From positions 1-64,000 of the forward strand of contig JAUIBH010000008.1 of the NCBI GenBank assembly GCA_030427985.1: a stretch of 64,000 nucleotides of DNA. The letters are read 5' to 3'. Origin of the DNA: Bacteroidia bacterium (GTDB lineage: Bacteria; Bacteroidota; Bacteroidia; Flavobacteriales; Flavobacteriaceae). This document shows, one piece after another, positions 1 through 9,939 of the stretch. The position numbers and the translations under genes were made by a program. Each line of letters begins with the position of its first letter. Positions within the stretch are counted from its first letter, which is position 1. The notes under the pieces are model-generated. The model searched no databases. It worked only from the letters and a program-made list of their open reading frames with translations, and was not told the origin of the DNA.

Positions 1-1
1 G

Positions 2-508
2 CTTACCGCTTCCCAAACCTCAATCAAAAATGAAAGGATTGCACATCTACTACAGCTTTTGGAGTTTTTAAGACGGTTTTTCAAGAATGCCATTCTCATG
101 GAATTGGATTCCACTGTGCAACAGTTGTTAATAAATGGGGAGCGTGTTAGCGGCAGCAAAATATCTGAGGTTTATTTAGAATTGTTAGAAGACTATTATG
201 GAGTCAAAAAGGACATCATGGAAATACCAAAATACTTGAAAAATGATTGGATGACAGAAAGCGCTGTTCTATTTATGCCAAAGTACGAGCATCATTATTG
301 GGCGCCATCATTGGCTGTTGGAGCTGCAATGGTAGAGGATAAAACATATTCTAATCTATATCTATCTCCATACAAAGAAGATAGATATGATTCTTATTCA
401 GTACTTAAAAGGGAAGGATTTAATCTAACTCAAGAGGAATCTTATGCAAATATAATTGATTTAATGAACAGCACTATGGACGAAATAGAAAGGGAACTAA
501 CGGATTAA
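2..508 (+). CDS. C-terminal part of a peptidase family M3 (oligoendopeptidase F-like) protein, truncated by the left window edge
   Basis: Frame is open from base 2 (LTASQTSIKNERIAHLLQLLEFLRRFFKNAILMELDSTVQQLLINGERVSGSKISEVYLELLEDYYG...), upstream of the TTG-start ORF in the track. The E-rich helix, 'Y.ELLEDYYG' and a later H/Y-rich segment resemble the M3 C-terminal region. The HEXXH motif would lie outside the window. Confidence 0.5.
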   Translation, partial: LTASQTSIKNERIAHLLQLLEFLRRFFKNAILMELDSTVQQLLINGERVSGSKISEVYLELLEDYYGVKKDIMEIPKYLKNDWMTESAVLFMPKYEHHYWAPSLAVGAAMVEDKTYSNLYLSPYKEDRYDSYSVLKREGFNLTQEESYANIIDLMNSTMDEIERELTD

Positions 509-633
509 TTTGTGGGTAAATAAACCTTGTGACATCTAATGATCAATTACCGATAATGAATTGTGACCACACATTGCTTTATTTAAACCGTTCTTGCTAA
601 TATTGTTTATCACAAAACATAGCAAGCTTAATT

Positions 634-1716
634 ATGACACCCGAGGGGATTCTATTAAATCTGGAATCGTGTATCATTGTACTAACACTTTTCTTTGGAT
701 TGAATTTGATCAAAGAATTCAATGTTCGAAGCAATCTTTGGCTTTCCTTGATTAACCTGACCCTGTCTTGTCATTTTTTGAACCTGTTTTTACTATCAAA
801 TGGAATCAATGTTCCCAATTTTGGCCTAGTGTTTGGCTTGCTGTACGGACCGTTGCTTTACTATTTTATTGAGTCTCATTTAATTGGCGCCGACAAAGAT
901 TTAGGGCTCCAGTTGATTCCATCACTCGTATTGGCGATATGGATATTGGTTTATTACATGCTTTCCATAAACACGTCAGATGTTGAATTACAAATTTTAA
1001 GAGTACTGGTGTTCTTGCACTTTATAGGCTATATGATCGTGTCCTATCAAAAATCAAAAAAAATTAAGTTGGGAACTTTAAAGTATCGTTCCAACAAGAT
1101 AATTGAGGAGAGAATTGGCATTGTGGAGAATACAATGATTATAATTTCAATTCTTTACCTAATTGGTTTATTTGAGATTATCTTGGTATTTGGGGAAAAT
1201 TCAACGTATCTCGTATACATAAGCATAATAGCTTGTGTCCTTATCCTATTGGGGCTATTGAAGTATATGTCCAGGGGATTGAACTATTACAATGTGGTAT
1301 ACAGCACACCACTTTCAAACGAAAAGTTCCCAGAATTGGAATCCGATAAGTACAAGTCTTCCTCATTGTCAAAGAAGATGGCAGAGCAATACGTTGAAGA
1401 GCTAAATGAATTGATGCTTAAGGAGAAACCTTTCACAAACTTTGACCTTACTCTTGCCCAGTTGGCCAAAATGTTGAATATGCCCGAGAGATACCTGTCC
1501 CAAGTTATAAACGAATATTTTCATCAGAATTTTTACGATTTCATAAACTCAAAAAGAATAGAAGAAGCCCAAGGGGAATTGAGAGATAAAAGCAAGAGGA
1601 TATCTGAAATAATGTACGATGTTGGTTTTGTGTCCCGATCGTCTTTTAATACCTCATTCAAAAAATATGTTGGAATGACACCAAGCGAATTTCGACGAAA
1701 AACAACTAACAGTTGA
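634..1716 (+). CDS. AraC family transcriptional regulator with N-terminal multi-TM domain
   Basis: Hydrophobic N-terminal half, C-terminal AraC HTH (FTNFDLTLAQLAKMLNMPERYLSQVINEYFHQNFYDFINSKRIEEAQ...ISEIMYDVGFVSRSSFNTSFKKYVGMTPSEFR). Confidence 0.9.
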   Translation: MTPEGILLNLESCIIVLTLFFGLNLIKEFNVRSNLWLSLINLTLSCHFLNLFLLSNGINVPNFGLVFGLLYGPLLYYFIESHLIGADKDLGLQLIPSLVLAIWILVYYMLSINTSDVELQILRVLVFLHFIGYMIVSYQKSKKIKLGTLKYRSNKIIEERIGIVENTMIIISILYLIGLFEIILVFGENSTYLVYISIIACVLILLGLLKYMSRGLNYYNVVYSTPLSNEKFPELESDKYKSSSLSKKMAEQYVEELNELMLKEKPFTNFDLTLAQLAKMLNMPERYLSQVINEYFHQNFYDFINSKRIEEAQGELRDKSKRISEIMYDVGFVSRSSFNTSFKKYVGMTPSEFRRKTTNS

Positions 1717-1816
1717 GGTCTTTGGGTTAAAAAATTATGTTCGAGTTCCTGTATTGCTACAATTATCAATAATGTACTTGATTACTTTGTCAGAAATCAG
1801 AAAACGGTAAAGTTGA

Positions 1817-3676
1817 ATGTACAGGTCTATATTAATAGGGGTATTTAGCATTTGTTTGGTCACCACAAGCTATGCCCAAGATTCAGAAGATAAAATTGTT
1901 GGCGAGGAGTCCATAAAAAAATGGGCAGATTCCATCATTGACCATGCCATTGAAGATTATAATATTCCGGGTGCCACCTTTGCTTTTGTAGAAGGAGAAA
2001 GTATCATTTATGCACAAGGTTATGGCTATTCTAATTTGGCTACGCAATCTTCCATGGAACCATACACCCATAATTTTGACATGGGTTCCATTCCAAAATC
2101 AATGGTAGCCGCTGCTGCACTTCAACTTGAGGAAGAGAAAAAATTAAAACTCACCGACCCAATATCCAAGTACATAGACCATCAAGATGCAAAGTCATTC
2201 AGGAAAATCACAATACACGATCTATTGACCCATAGTGCTGGCCTGGATGATATCTCCAATATTAGCAGCGCTTCCTTGAATCCTGAAGATGTGCCAACCT
2301 TGAAAGAGTATGTTACCAACAACCGGCCGGTTCAAATAGAAGAACCAGGAGCCATAATCAGCTACTCCAACATTGGGTACGCGTTGCTTGGCAGGGTCAT
2401 TGAAGAAGCTTCTGGCGTGGACTTTTCTGATTATATGCAAGAAAACATACTGGACCCTCTTGATATGAAAAACAGTACGTTTCAGTCAAGATTACCAGCA
2501 CATATAAAAGAGAGTAGGGCAACGGGATATGAATTCAATGGTATGGAATTGGAAGTAGTCCCACATAACTTTCAATTTAACCTACCTGCGGGTGGACTAA
2601 GGAGCACTGCCGGTGATATGGCAAATTTTCTGATGTTTCTGCTTAATGATGGTAGTTTCAAAGAGAATCAGATTGTTGGTATGGAGGAGTTGAAGAAGAT
2701 GTTTGCCAAACAATTCTCAAATCACCCTCAACTGCAAGGTCTAACCTATTCATTACGCGAAGAGTTTATAAATGGCTATAGAGCTTTGGGACAAAATGGA
2801 GGTTGGCAAGGTTTCAATCATGATTTTTATCTTTTCAAAGAAGCCAACTGTGCATTCATAATTTGTCTGAATGGTAATGATGGCTCAGAAATTAGTTCAA
2901 TATTGGCCAATTCCTTTGTGGAAAACTTTATTCGGCCAAAAGGCACAGAAACACAAGGTCAAACCCCCATTTTGTATCCCGAAAAATATGTGGGCACCTA
3001 TAGGAGCAATCGCTATTCAAGAAATAGTATTACCAAATTGGGAGTTTTGTTGGGGGTTGTTCCAGAGTTTGAAATTACCTCGCGAAATGACTCGTTATTT
3101 TACTTTTCAACGCCTTTAATCTATGAAGGGAATAACGTTTTTAGACGCTATAACAAGAATGGACTACTGGCATTTCTGGAAAATCCAGATGGTGAAATTA
3201 CGCATATGGTCAGAGATTACAGTCACTATGATGCCAATGAGAAAATAACATGGTTTCAAAAATCAAAAACCCAAATGCTGTTCTATGTTGCAATTCTGGT
3301 TTTACAAATAGTTGTTATTTTGATATTCATCATCGGGAAAATTAGGTTTAAGCAACATAGAAAATCTTCCTTTGATTGGATTACACAATTCGCGCCTTCA
3401 TTTCTTTCGATAATTTTTGTCGCAGGCTTTATAAGTGCATTTTTCGCCGTTGGGGCATGGAACCTTCAATATGGTATGAGCAGTGCTATTAAAGCTTTAT
3501 TATTGGTTCCTTTATTCTTGATCGGATTGTTTGTGCTAATGGGTTTTCTCATTTTCAAAAAAAGAAACACAGTGGAGCAAAAACTTAGAAAGTGGAATGC
3601 CATCCTGTCTTTCATTACTTTATTCTTGTTTCTATTGTTTCTGGACCACTGGAATTTGATTGGATATAATTACTGA
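1817..3676 (+). CDS. Serine hydrolase, class C beta-lactamase family, with C-terminal TM segments
   Basis: SxxK motif in GSIPKSM, YSN in ISYSNIGYALLG, QNGGWQGF near a KTG-like position, signal peptide, several C-terminal hydrophobic helices. Confidence 0.88.
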   Translation: MYRSILIGVFSICLVTTSYAQDSEDKIVGEESIKKWADSIIDHAIEDYNIPGATFAFVEGESIIYAQGYGYSNLATQSSMEPYTHNFDMGSIPKSMVAAAALQLEEEKKLKLTDPISKYIDHQDAKSFRKITIHDLLTHSAGLDDISNISSASLNPEDVPTLKEYVTNNRPVQIEEPGAIISYSNIGYALLGRVIEEASGVDFSDYMQENILDPLDMKNSTFQSRLPAHIKESRATGYEFNGMELEVVPHNFQFNLPAGGLRSTAGDMANFLMFLLNDGSFKENQIVGMEELKKMFAKQFSNHPQLQGLTYSLREEFINGYRALGQNGGWQGFNHDFYLFKEANCAFIICLNGNDGSEISSILANSFVENFIRPKGTETQGQTPILYPEKYVGTYRSNRYSRNSITKLGVLLGVVPEFEITSRNDSLFYFSTPLIYEGNNVFRRYNKNGLLAFLENPDGEITHMVRDYSHYDANEKITWFQKSKTQMLFYVAILVLQIVVILIFIIGKIRFKQHRKSSFDWITQFAPSFLSIIFVAGFISAFFAVGAWNLQYGMSSAIKALLLVPLFLIGLFVLMGFLIFKKRNTVEQKLRKWNAILSFITLFLFLLFLDHWNLIGYNY

Positions 3677-3835
3677 GCAATAACAATATTGATATCTCAG
3701 GATATGGCAAGGTGGCATTTAGGTAAATAATAATTGGATTTGTAATTGGGAACCAATCTCTTGATTTAAAATAAAGATAAAATCACTATAAACATCCACA
3801 TGGGATTCAAAGCAAATCATTAAATAAGTAGCACT

Positions 3836-5190
3836 ATGAATAAAATTGCAGTAGTAGGAATTTTTCTTTTTTCATTGGGGTATTCCTTGCAAAATGCAAA
3901 GGCCCAAGAGCAAAAGAATTTTTACGGAATAATCAAGCCATTTGTGGATACGAATAATTTTAGTGGCTCAGTAATGATTCAGCAAAGGGGTAAAACAATT
4001 TTTGAGGATAGTTTTGGAAGAAAGAGCATAGAGTTTGATTTGAAAAACGCTATGGATACTAAGTTTTATTTGGCATCGGCTTCCATGATTTTCACTTCAG
4101 CGGCCATTATGAAGTTGGTTGAGAATGGAAAAATTAACCTCGAGGACAAGCTGGATAAATTTATACCAGATTACCAACATGCCTCCAAAATTACCATACA
4201 TCAAATGTTGGCTCAGCGATCGGGCATTCCTGCAATTGGCAAATTTGGAAATACGGATTATACAACGATTACGCAGTTTACCCAGACCCCCCAGTCCCTC
4301 TATAGTTTGTTCAAGGATTATGACCTGCTTTTTGAGCCGGGTTCTGAATATAGCCATGAACGTTCTGAATACATCCTTTTGGCTTTGATTATAGAAAAAA
4401 TAACTGGGAGGCCATTTGGGGAGTATCTTAATGATGAAATATTTGTCCCTTTGGGCATGAAAAATACGGGACACTCTTCTAGCGAGGGCCAAATAATAAT
4501 GAATCTCGCAAAAGGATATGCTACAAAGGATCTTTTTGACCTGGAAGCACCAACCAAATCGATTGGTCATCAAAAACAGGTCACGCCTCCATATATTCTA
4601 CGGCACAAGACTTAATGTTATTTATCCAAGCCAGTCAGAGCAACCAATTGCTGTCAGAACCCTCATGGGAAAAGATATTTACTAATTACGGAGGTGATAG
4701 TGTTGGCTATGGTTGGTTTGTAAGGGATCATTTGGGCAGAAAAAGGATACATATGAATGGACGGTCACCTGGCTTTTCTTCATTTTTGTGTATATATCCA
4801 GAAGAAGAATTAGCGGTTGTTGTTTTAAGCAACATATATACAACGGTTCCTACATCTTTGGGTAACATGCTAGCTGCAAGAGCATTGGATGAATCCTTTG
4901 AGCCACTGAATTTGAGTAGTGCCCCTATTAATGATGCCTATGGAAAAGAGATTTCTGGAGTGTATGAATTCGGGGAGAACTTCTATGTGCCCAATTTCAA
5001 ACTTAAAGTTCAATTGCAAGAAGGAAATTTGTATGCTGATTGGGGCGGTCTTTTAGCTGTGGAAAATGAATTCAAAGAAATTGAAAGATTCATTTTAAGA
5101 ACATATTGGTCTGATGTTAAGTTTGTTAAGGAGGATGGAAAAATTGTGGGTATGGAGTACGATGATTTTTTTGGAAAAAAAATTAGGTGA
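3836..5190 (+). pseudogene. Degenerate class C beta-lactamase-family serine hydrolase, split by a frameshift (ORFs 3836-4615 and 4615-5190)
   Basis: The two ORFs are N- and C-terminal parts of one fold. The downstream frame reads back as ...TGHASIYSTAQDLMLFIQ, matching the usual 'GGIYSTAQDL' junction. The shift falls at the A5 run at 4572-4576. The catalytic SxxK reads SASM (Met codon 4085-4087) and YSN reads YSH. Confidence 0.75.
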
Positions 5191-5364
5191 ACGTGGCAGA
5201 ATGATATTAAATCAAAATAATCTTAAGTTCCTTGACATAGTTTCCGATAAATCTGGTCCTAGTTCAGTTGACCCGTTTTTGCAGCATTGGCCAATGCAAC
5301 AGAAAACGCCTATATGATTAACCCTTTTTGACATAGTCAAAATTGGGTACTGAAATACTGATTT

Positions 5365-6450
5365 TCACTGCATGGCAGGTAAAATTTGATTTTGAATGAC
5401 GCTAAAAAGCTGGTCTCGATAAAAGCCATTATTTCCAAAATTTTCGCTGGTCAATGTAAGAACAAGGTTTAATTGTTTGATAACCAATATGAATTGTCCC
5501 CCGTTTCCCCATGCATAATGTATGGTGTAATTGACCCCATTGCTGAACACCTTTCCTTTCCACCATTGTACAGAATATTCATTGGAAACGGGACTTTGGT
5601 TAAAGGTATAGCTTACCCAACTGGTAGGAAGAACTTGAATGCCGTTATAAGCACCATTATTGGAGAACATCAGACCAAACTTTAGAAGTTCCCTTGGCCT
5701 TACAGCCAATCCACCACCTGTTTGAAATACACCGTTTTGCTGGGACCATATAAAGGTGTCTATGCCCAAGGGATCAAATAAATTACTTTGGGCAAATGCA
5801 TAAAAACCATCGTCAGCTACCTCATCTAAAATGTACCCCAGCAATATCGATGCACCACTATTATAGTTAAAATCTGTTCCTGGAGACGTTTCCATGGGTT
5901 GTTCCAAAATAAACTGTATCCAATCATCACTTAACCCCAATTGTCTATGGATGTTGGAACTATCCTCATAAGGCACATCCGTTTCATTCCACTGGATACC
6001 TGTGGTCATAGTCAACAAATGCTCTATGGTGATATCAGCTTTGCCATTCGACCAATCAATCATATCATAATTGATAAAATAGGGCATAATAAGGTCATCC
6101 AAACTTAATAATCCCTGTTCGATGGCTAATCCAACAAGTGCTCCTGTAAAACTTTTTGTGACGGACTGTACATAAAACTGCTGATTAAACGTGGATGATC
6201 CTGTATATTCAAAAAACAATTTGTTTTCTGCGGAAATCAGAAAAGACTTTATGTTTCCATACGCTCCGGATTCCAGATCTAATTGAAGTTTACCAAAGTT
6301 AGACTCCTCATAACCCAAATCAGAAATGGAAGTAACCGCTATGCCGTCTTCCAAGGAAACTGGAATGTCAATGCCGCCATTAACCTGATCGGAATCACTA
6401 TTTTTGGAACAATTCCATACCAATAGGGCTAATAAGAAATATTTTTTCAT
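5365..6450 (-). CDS. Serine hydrolase, class C beta-lactamase family, lipoprotein
   Basis: N-terminal MKKYFLLALLVWNCSKN lipobox-like; SVTKSFTGALVG (SxxK); YNSGASILLG; WGNGGQF. Confidence 0.85.
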   Translation of the reverse strand: MKKYFLLALLVWNCSKNSDSDQVNGGIDIPVSLEDGIAVTSISDLGYEESNFGKLQLDLESGAYGNIKSFLISAENKLFFEYTGSSTFNQQFYVQSVTKSFTGALVGLAIEQGLLSLDDLIMPYFINYDMIDWSNGKADITIEHLLTMTTGIQWNETDVPYEDSSNIHRQLGLSDDWIQFILEQPMETSPGTDFNYNSGASILLGYILDEVADDGFYAFAQSNLFDPLGIDTFIWSQQNGVFQTGGGLAVRPRELLKFGLMFSNNGAYNGIQVLPTSWVSYTFNQSPVSNEYSVQWWKGKVFSNGVNYTIHYAWGNGGQFILVIKQLNLVLTLTSENFGNNGFYRDQLFSVIQNQILPAMQ

Positions 6451-7406
6451 GGCAATGGCATTTTTGTAACCTGAAAATCAGCGAATAGCTCTTCTTCTCC
6501 AGCCAGTGCATAGAGGTACTCATTGTCCACCGCCAATTGATGAATATTACCACCATTTGGAAGCTCAAAATCAATCTCGGTAAACGCGTTGGTTTCCGTA
6601 TCGTATTTTCCCAAAATCGTTGTGGTGTTCTCACCATTCACTACGTGGCCGGCCACATAAATGGTACTGCCCAATTTGGCAGTAAAGGTTCTAAAAAAGC
6701 TATAGGGGAGCATTATTTTAGTTTCGGTTTGGGTATTGAGATCATAAATGAGAATTGTATTTTTAATGGGGGTGTTCTCAAACTCTTCCTGGCCCCCAAA
6801 TACGTATAGGGTATTGTTAATGATTTCACCATGTGCCCACGTTCGTGGCTCGGAAAGTTGGCCGTAAACCTCAAAGAGATTTGTACTTTGGTTGAGTTGA
6901 TAGATTTTATCGGAATTCACTTCATTCAGGTCTCCTCCCCATATAAATAAAGTATTGTTATGAAGGTCGCTTCCAAATCGACTAAGTTCCAAGCCGTGAT
7001 TGAAGGACTGTAGGAGCTCTAAATTTGCAGAATTGTAATAGGTTACAATGGTTCCGCCAATGATTGCCAATTCGTTGTTGAGAACGTGTACGTTTTTTGA
7101 AATGAAATCCTGAACATCACTGTAGGTGGTTATTCCAGTCTTGTTCACAAGATCTATTTTGGTGATTCTTTCCGTGGATTGCCCTGATCCTGGGTCGGTT
7201 TCCCGGGTAACGATAAAGCAGCTATTTGAAGCATTGTCAATTTCCATACCTGTGGCTTGCCAGAGGCGTTCTCCTGAAACAGTTATGACGGTCTCAAAAG
7301 AAGTTTTGGGCATGGAGTCATTATCCTTTGAACAGGATGATGTTCCAAGACTTAACAGAAGTGAAAACAATAAAATCTTAAAATAGTGATAGGTAGTTGG
7401 TTTCAT
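6447..7406 (-). CDS. Kelch-like beta-propeller lipoprotein
   Basis: Lipobox (LLSLGTSSCSKD); repeated blades such as 'TWAHGEIINNTLYVFGGQEE', 'LNNELAIIGG', 'LHNNTLFIWGGD'. Overlaps the downstream hydrolase start by 4 nt, suggesting translational coupling. Confidence 0.65.
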   Translation of the reverse strand: MKPTTYHYFKILLFSLLLSLGTSSCSKDNDSMPKTSFETVITVSGERLWQATGMEIDNASNSCFIVTRETDPGSGQSTERITKIDLVNKTGITTYSDVQDFISKNVHVLNNELAIIGGTIVTYYNSANLELLQSFNHGLELSRFGSDLHNNTLFIWGGDLNEVNSDKIYQLNQSTNLFEVYGQLSEPRTWAHGEIINNTLYVFGGQEEFENTPIKNTILIYDLNTQTETKIMLPYSFFRTFTAKLGSTIYVAGHVVNGENTTTILGKYDTETNAFTEIDFELPNGGNIHQLAVDNEYLYALAGEEELFADFQVTKMPLP

Positions 7407-7517
7407 ATAACATCAATTGGTTTTGGGATCAAAAGTCAAGCTTAAAAACTACCTGCAAAATATTATGGTATGTGTTGGCCTTTTAGTTACATGTATCGTA
7501 CATTTTTGTGATTGATT

Positions 7518-7652
7518 CTAGGAGAAGAGGGGGCCAGAGAAACGTTTTTCAAACAGGTCGTTACCTTGAAGGTCAATTTCTTGATCCTTGCTATCACAAG
7601 ATTGATTGATCACAAAAGAAGTCATTGAAAGCATTACGGCAAGCTTTTTCAT
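7518..7652 (-). CDS. Small putative lipoprotein (44 aa), absent from the supplied ORF track
   Basis: ATG at 7652 (complement): MKKLAVMLSMTSFVINQSCDSKDQEIDLQGNDLFEKRFSGPLFS*. Signal peptide followed by Cys and an acidic tether. Confidence 0.4.
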   Translation of the reverse strand: MKKLAVMLSMTSFVINQSCDSKDQEIDLQGNDLFEKRFSGPLFS

Positions 7653-7881
7653 GGAATAATGGAATTTATTAATCTATAAGATTCATTGAGCCACAAATCT
7701 TTGCTTATAAAAAAATGACTAAATTAGTGATGTAAAACTCCCATAAGTTTTGCTTTTAGATGTGCCGATTTGAACACGGTTCAGAGTTCGGTTAACTGGT
7801 CTTAGTTAACGGTGTAAAAAATTGAAAATCAACTATTTATGTTTAAAGGGATGGGCCTGCCACCCCAACTTTTTTATTTGC

Positions 7882-7908
7882 AAACCCTTGATTTTCAAGG
7901 GTTTTTTG
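7882..7908 (+). terminator. Rho-independent terminator-like hairpin
   Basis: AAACCCTTGA-TTT-TCAAGGGTTTTTTG: 10-bp stem followed by a T tract. Confidence 0.7.
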
Positions 7909-8330
7909 TTTTATATAGATTTCACTCCCCATAAAACACCGAATTTCACTATGCTCGAGAAATGACCACTTCTCTCAAATTAGATAAAAAATCCAAAAAT
8001 GAGATTGGGCAATAGAAATGGATAAACACTTATAATCAACATATTATAGCACAATCAAAACAATATTACTTGCCAAAATTTATTATGCCAAGGTCAATCG
8101 TACCATTTTGATAGTATTAAATTTATTGCTTTATGCATTGTTCTTCTCGTGCTCCCCTGCCGATGAGAGCAGAGGCCTCAACTTTGATATATTGAATACT
8201 GAGGGAGATTTTTTCTTGGATGCTATGGCCCTTTTTATATAGGGTGTTTTTTACTCTTTTAGTGAAAGGATGGGAACAAAAAATCCACTAATAATCCAAG
8301 GTACCCTCTTTTCGTTGATTAATTCTAAAA

Positions 8331-8954
8331 TTGAACATTTTGAGTAACAGGGGAAAACATAGATTACTTCAATATATCGCAGGATACATCCAACTAACGG
8401 AGGAAGAAGAAGAGCTTTTGTTGTCACATGTCATAGAGCGCAAATATTTAAAAAGTCAATACATCGTTCAACAGGGTGATGTATGTGATAAGGAAAGTTT
8501 TGTGCTAAGTGGGTGTGCCCGGACCTTTTATCTAGATGGGGAAGGAAATGAGCATGTTGTGATGTTTGCCATAGAAAATTGGTGGGTAGCAGATATGGGC
8601 AGTTTCACGTCAAAAACCCCTGCCACATACAATGTCCAGTGTTTGGATGATACCGAAGTCATTCAGTTTACGTATGATGCCTTGGAGTTTTTGTACCGAA
8701 AAATACCAAAGCTTTAACGCTTTTTTAGATTGATAATCCAAAAAGCGTTTATTGCTTCTGAAAAACGAATATTATCTAACTTCTCATTGACCGCTAGAGA
8801 AAGATATTTCAACTTTCTGGCCATGTATCCTGAAATAGAACAAAAAGTTCCTCAGTACATGGTCGCATCCTATTTGGGGATTACCAAAGAATTTCTCAGT
8901 AAAATCAGAAGTGAAATGCGTAACTCCCCAATTGAAAATGTTAATCTAGTTTAA
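8331..8954 (+). pseudogene. Crp/Fnr family regulator interrupted by an in-frame TAA at 8715-8717
   Basis: ORFs 8331-8717 and 8730-8954 share one frame; reading through gives ...YRKIPKL*RFFRLIIQKAFIASEKRILSNFS.... The intact paralogue at 14376-14981 reads ...HKFETFFRIMAEKGLAFEHRRILFNL, with Glu at the stop position. Confidence 0.8.
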
Positions 8955-9027
8955 CCGGTTTTTTTAATGTAGCTTATTTTTCTTCCAGTTGATTCGTTGC
9001 AATTTTGTCCTGATAAAACATTAAAAA

Positions 9028-9636
9028 TTGTTGAAATCGATGAAAAAGAAATTGCAAAAGAGCGTATTGCTCTTACTGTTCTTAAATGTTGTTTGCTTCG
9101 GATTTGGTCAAAGCACAGTTTGGAAAATAGACCCCTCACATTCAACCTTGGGGTTTTCAATAGACCATTTGGTCGTTTCAGAAACAACGGGTGAATTCAA
9201 AGATTATTCCGTAACCGTTGTATCAGATGAAAAAGACTTTTCTGATGCCAAGATGGAAGTTATGATTCAGTCGGAAAGTATTGACACCAATGCTAAAGAT
9301 CGGGACGAGCATTTAAAAAGTGCTGACTTTTTCCATGTTGAAAAGTACCCGCAAATAATTTTTAAATCAAATGGGTTTCATAAATCCAGTAACGGCGATT
9401 ACAAATTGTCAGGAACCATTCAAATGCACGGTGTTACTAAAAAGATAGCGCTAAATGCAAAGTTTGGGGGTATAGTAAAGGATCCTTGGGGCGGTACCCG
9501 CGCCGGATTAAAAATATGGGGTGTTTTGGATCGATATGACTTTGGTCTAAAATACAATTCTGTTATGGAGGCCGGTGGACTTTCCATTGGGCGAGAAGTT
9601 AGGGTTGACTGCCGTGTTGAGTTGGTAAAAGAGTGA
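9028..9636 (+). CDS. YceI family protein
   Basis: Signal peptide, then WKIDPSHSTLGFSIDHLVVSETTGEFKDY ... SADFFHVEKYPQIIFKS ... LSGTIQMHGVTKKI. Confidence 0.93.
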   Translation: MLKSMKKKLQKSVLLLLFLNVVCFGFGQSTVWKIDPSHSTLGFSIDHLVVSETTGEFKDYSVTVVSDEKDFSDAKMEVMIQSESIDTNAKDRDEHLKSADFFHVEKYPQIIFKSNGFHKSSNGDYKLSGTIQMHGVTKKIALNAKFGGIVKDPWGGTRAGLKIWGVLDRYDFGLKYNSVMEAGGLSIGREVRVDCRVELVKE

Positions 9637-9761
9637 GTGATTTCGGAAAAGAATGGGCTTTTGGATTAAGCTATTGTGTAACCGCTAAATCCAACCTATT
9701 ACGCTGTAGATTACATGATGTTAACTTGTTTTATTACTAAACTTTGATTGGTTGTAGATGT

Positions 9762-9802
9762 AAAGGCGGTTCATGAGGTAGTGTTGGCCTCAAGCCGCTT
9801 TT
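9762..9802 (+). terminator. Imperfect terminator-like stem-loop downstream of the YceI gene
   Basis: AAAGGCGGTTCATGAGG ... CCTCAAGCCGCTTTT inverted repeat with mismatches. Confidence 0.4.
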
Positions 9803-9939
9803 ACTGATACAATGGAGAGGAACGACATATTATTTGGATATCTTTTCTAATACATCTAATCCATAATAATCTGTAAGTGAAGCGATAAAAATCGACAAAT
9901 ACTGAGAAAATTGATTACCCAGATTTAGCTGTTCAAAAT

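Noticed and set aside
4097-4573. 158-aa minus-strand ORF
   Set aside because: Fully antisense to the serine hydrolase pseudogene; no recognisable domain, and the plus strand has clear homology.
4613-4617. TAATG stop/start overlap suggesting a genuine two-gene operon
   Set aside because: The sequence upstream of the second ATG in its frame continues the family motif (IYSTAQDL), so this is one broken gene rather than two coupled genes.
7740-7880. Possible tRNA or tmRNA fragment before the orphan terminator
   Set aside because: I could not build a cloverleaf or T-arm (GGTTCGAxTCC); kept only as an unexplained non-coding stretch.
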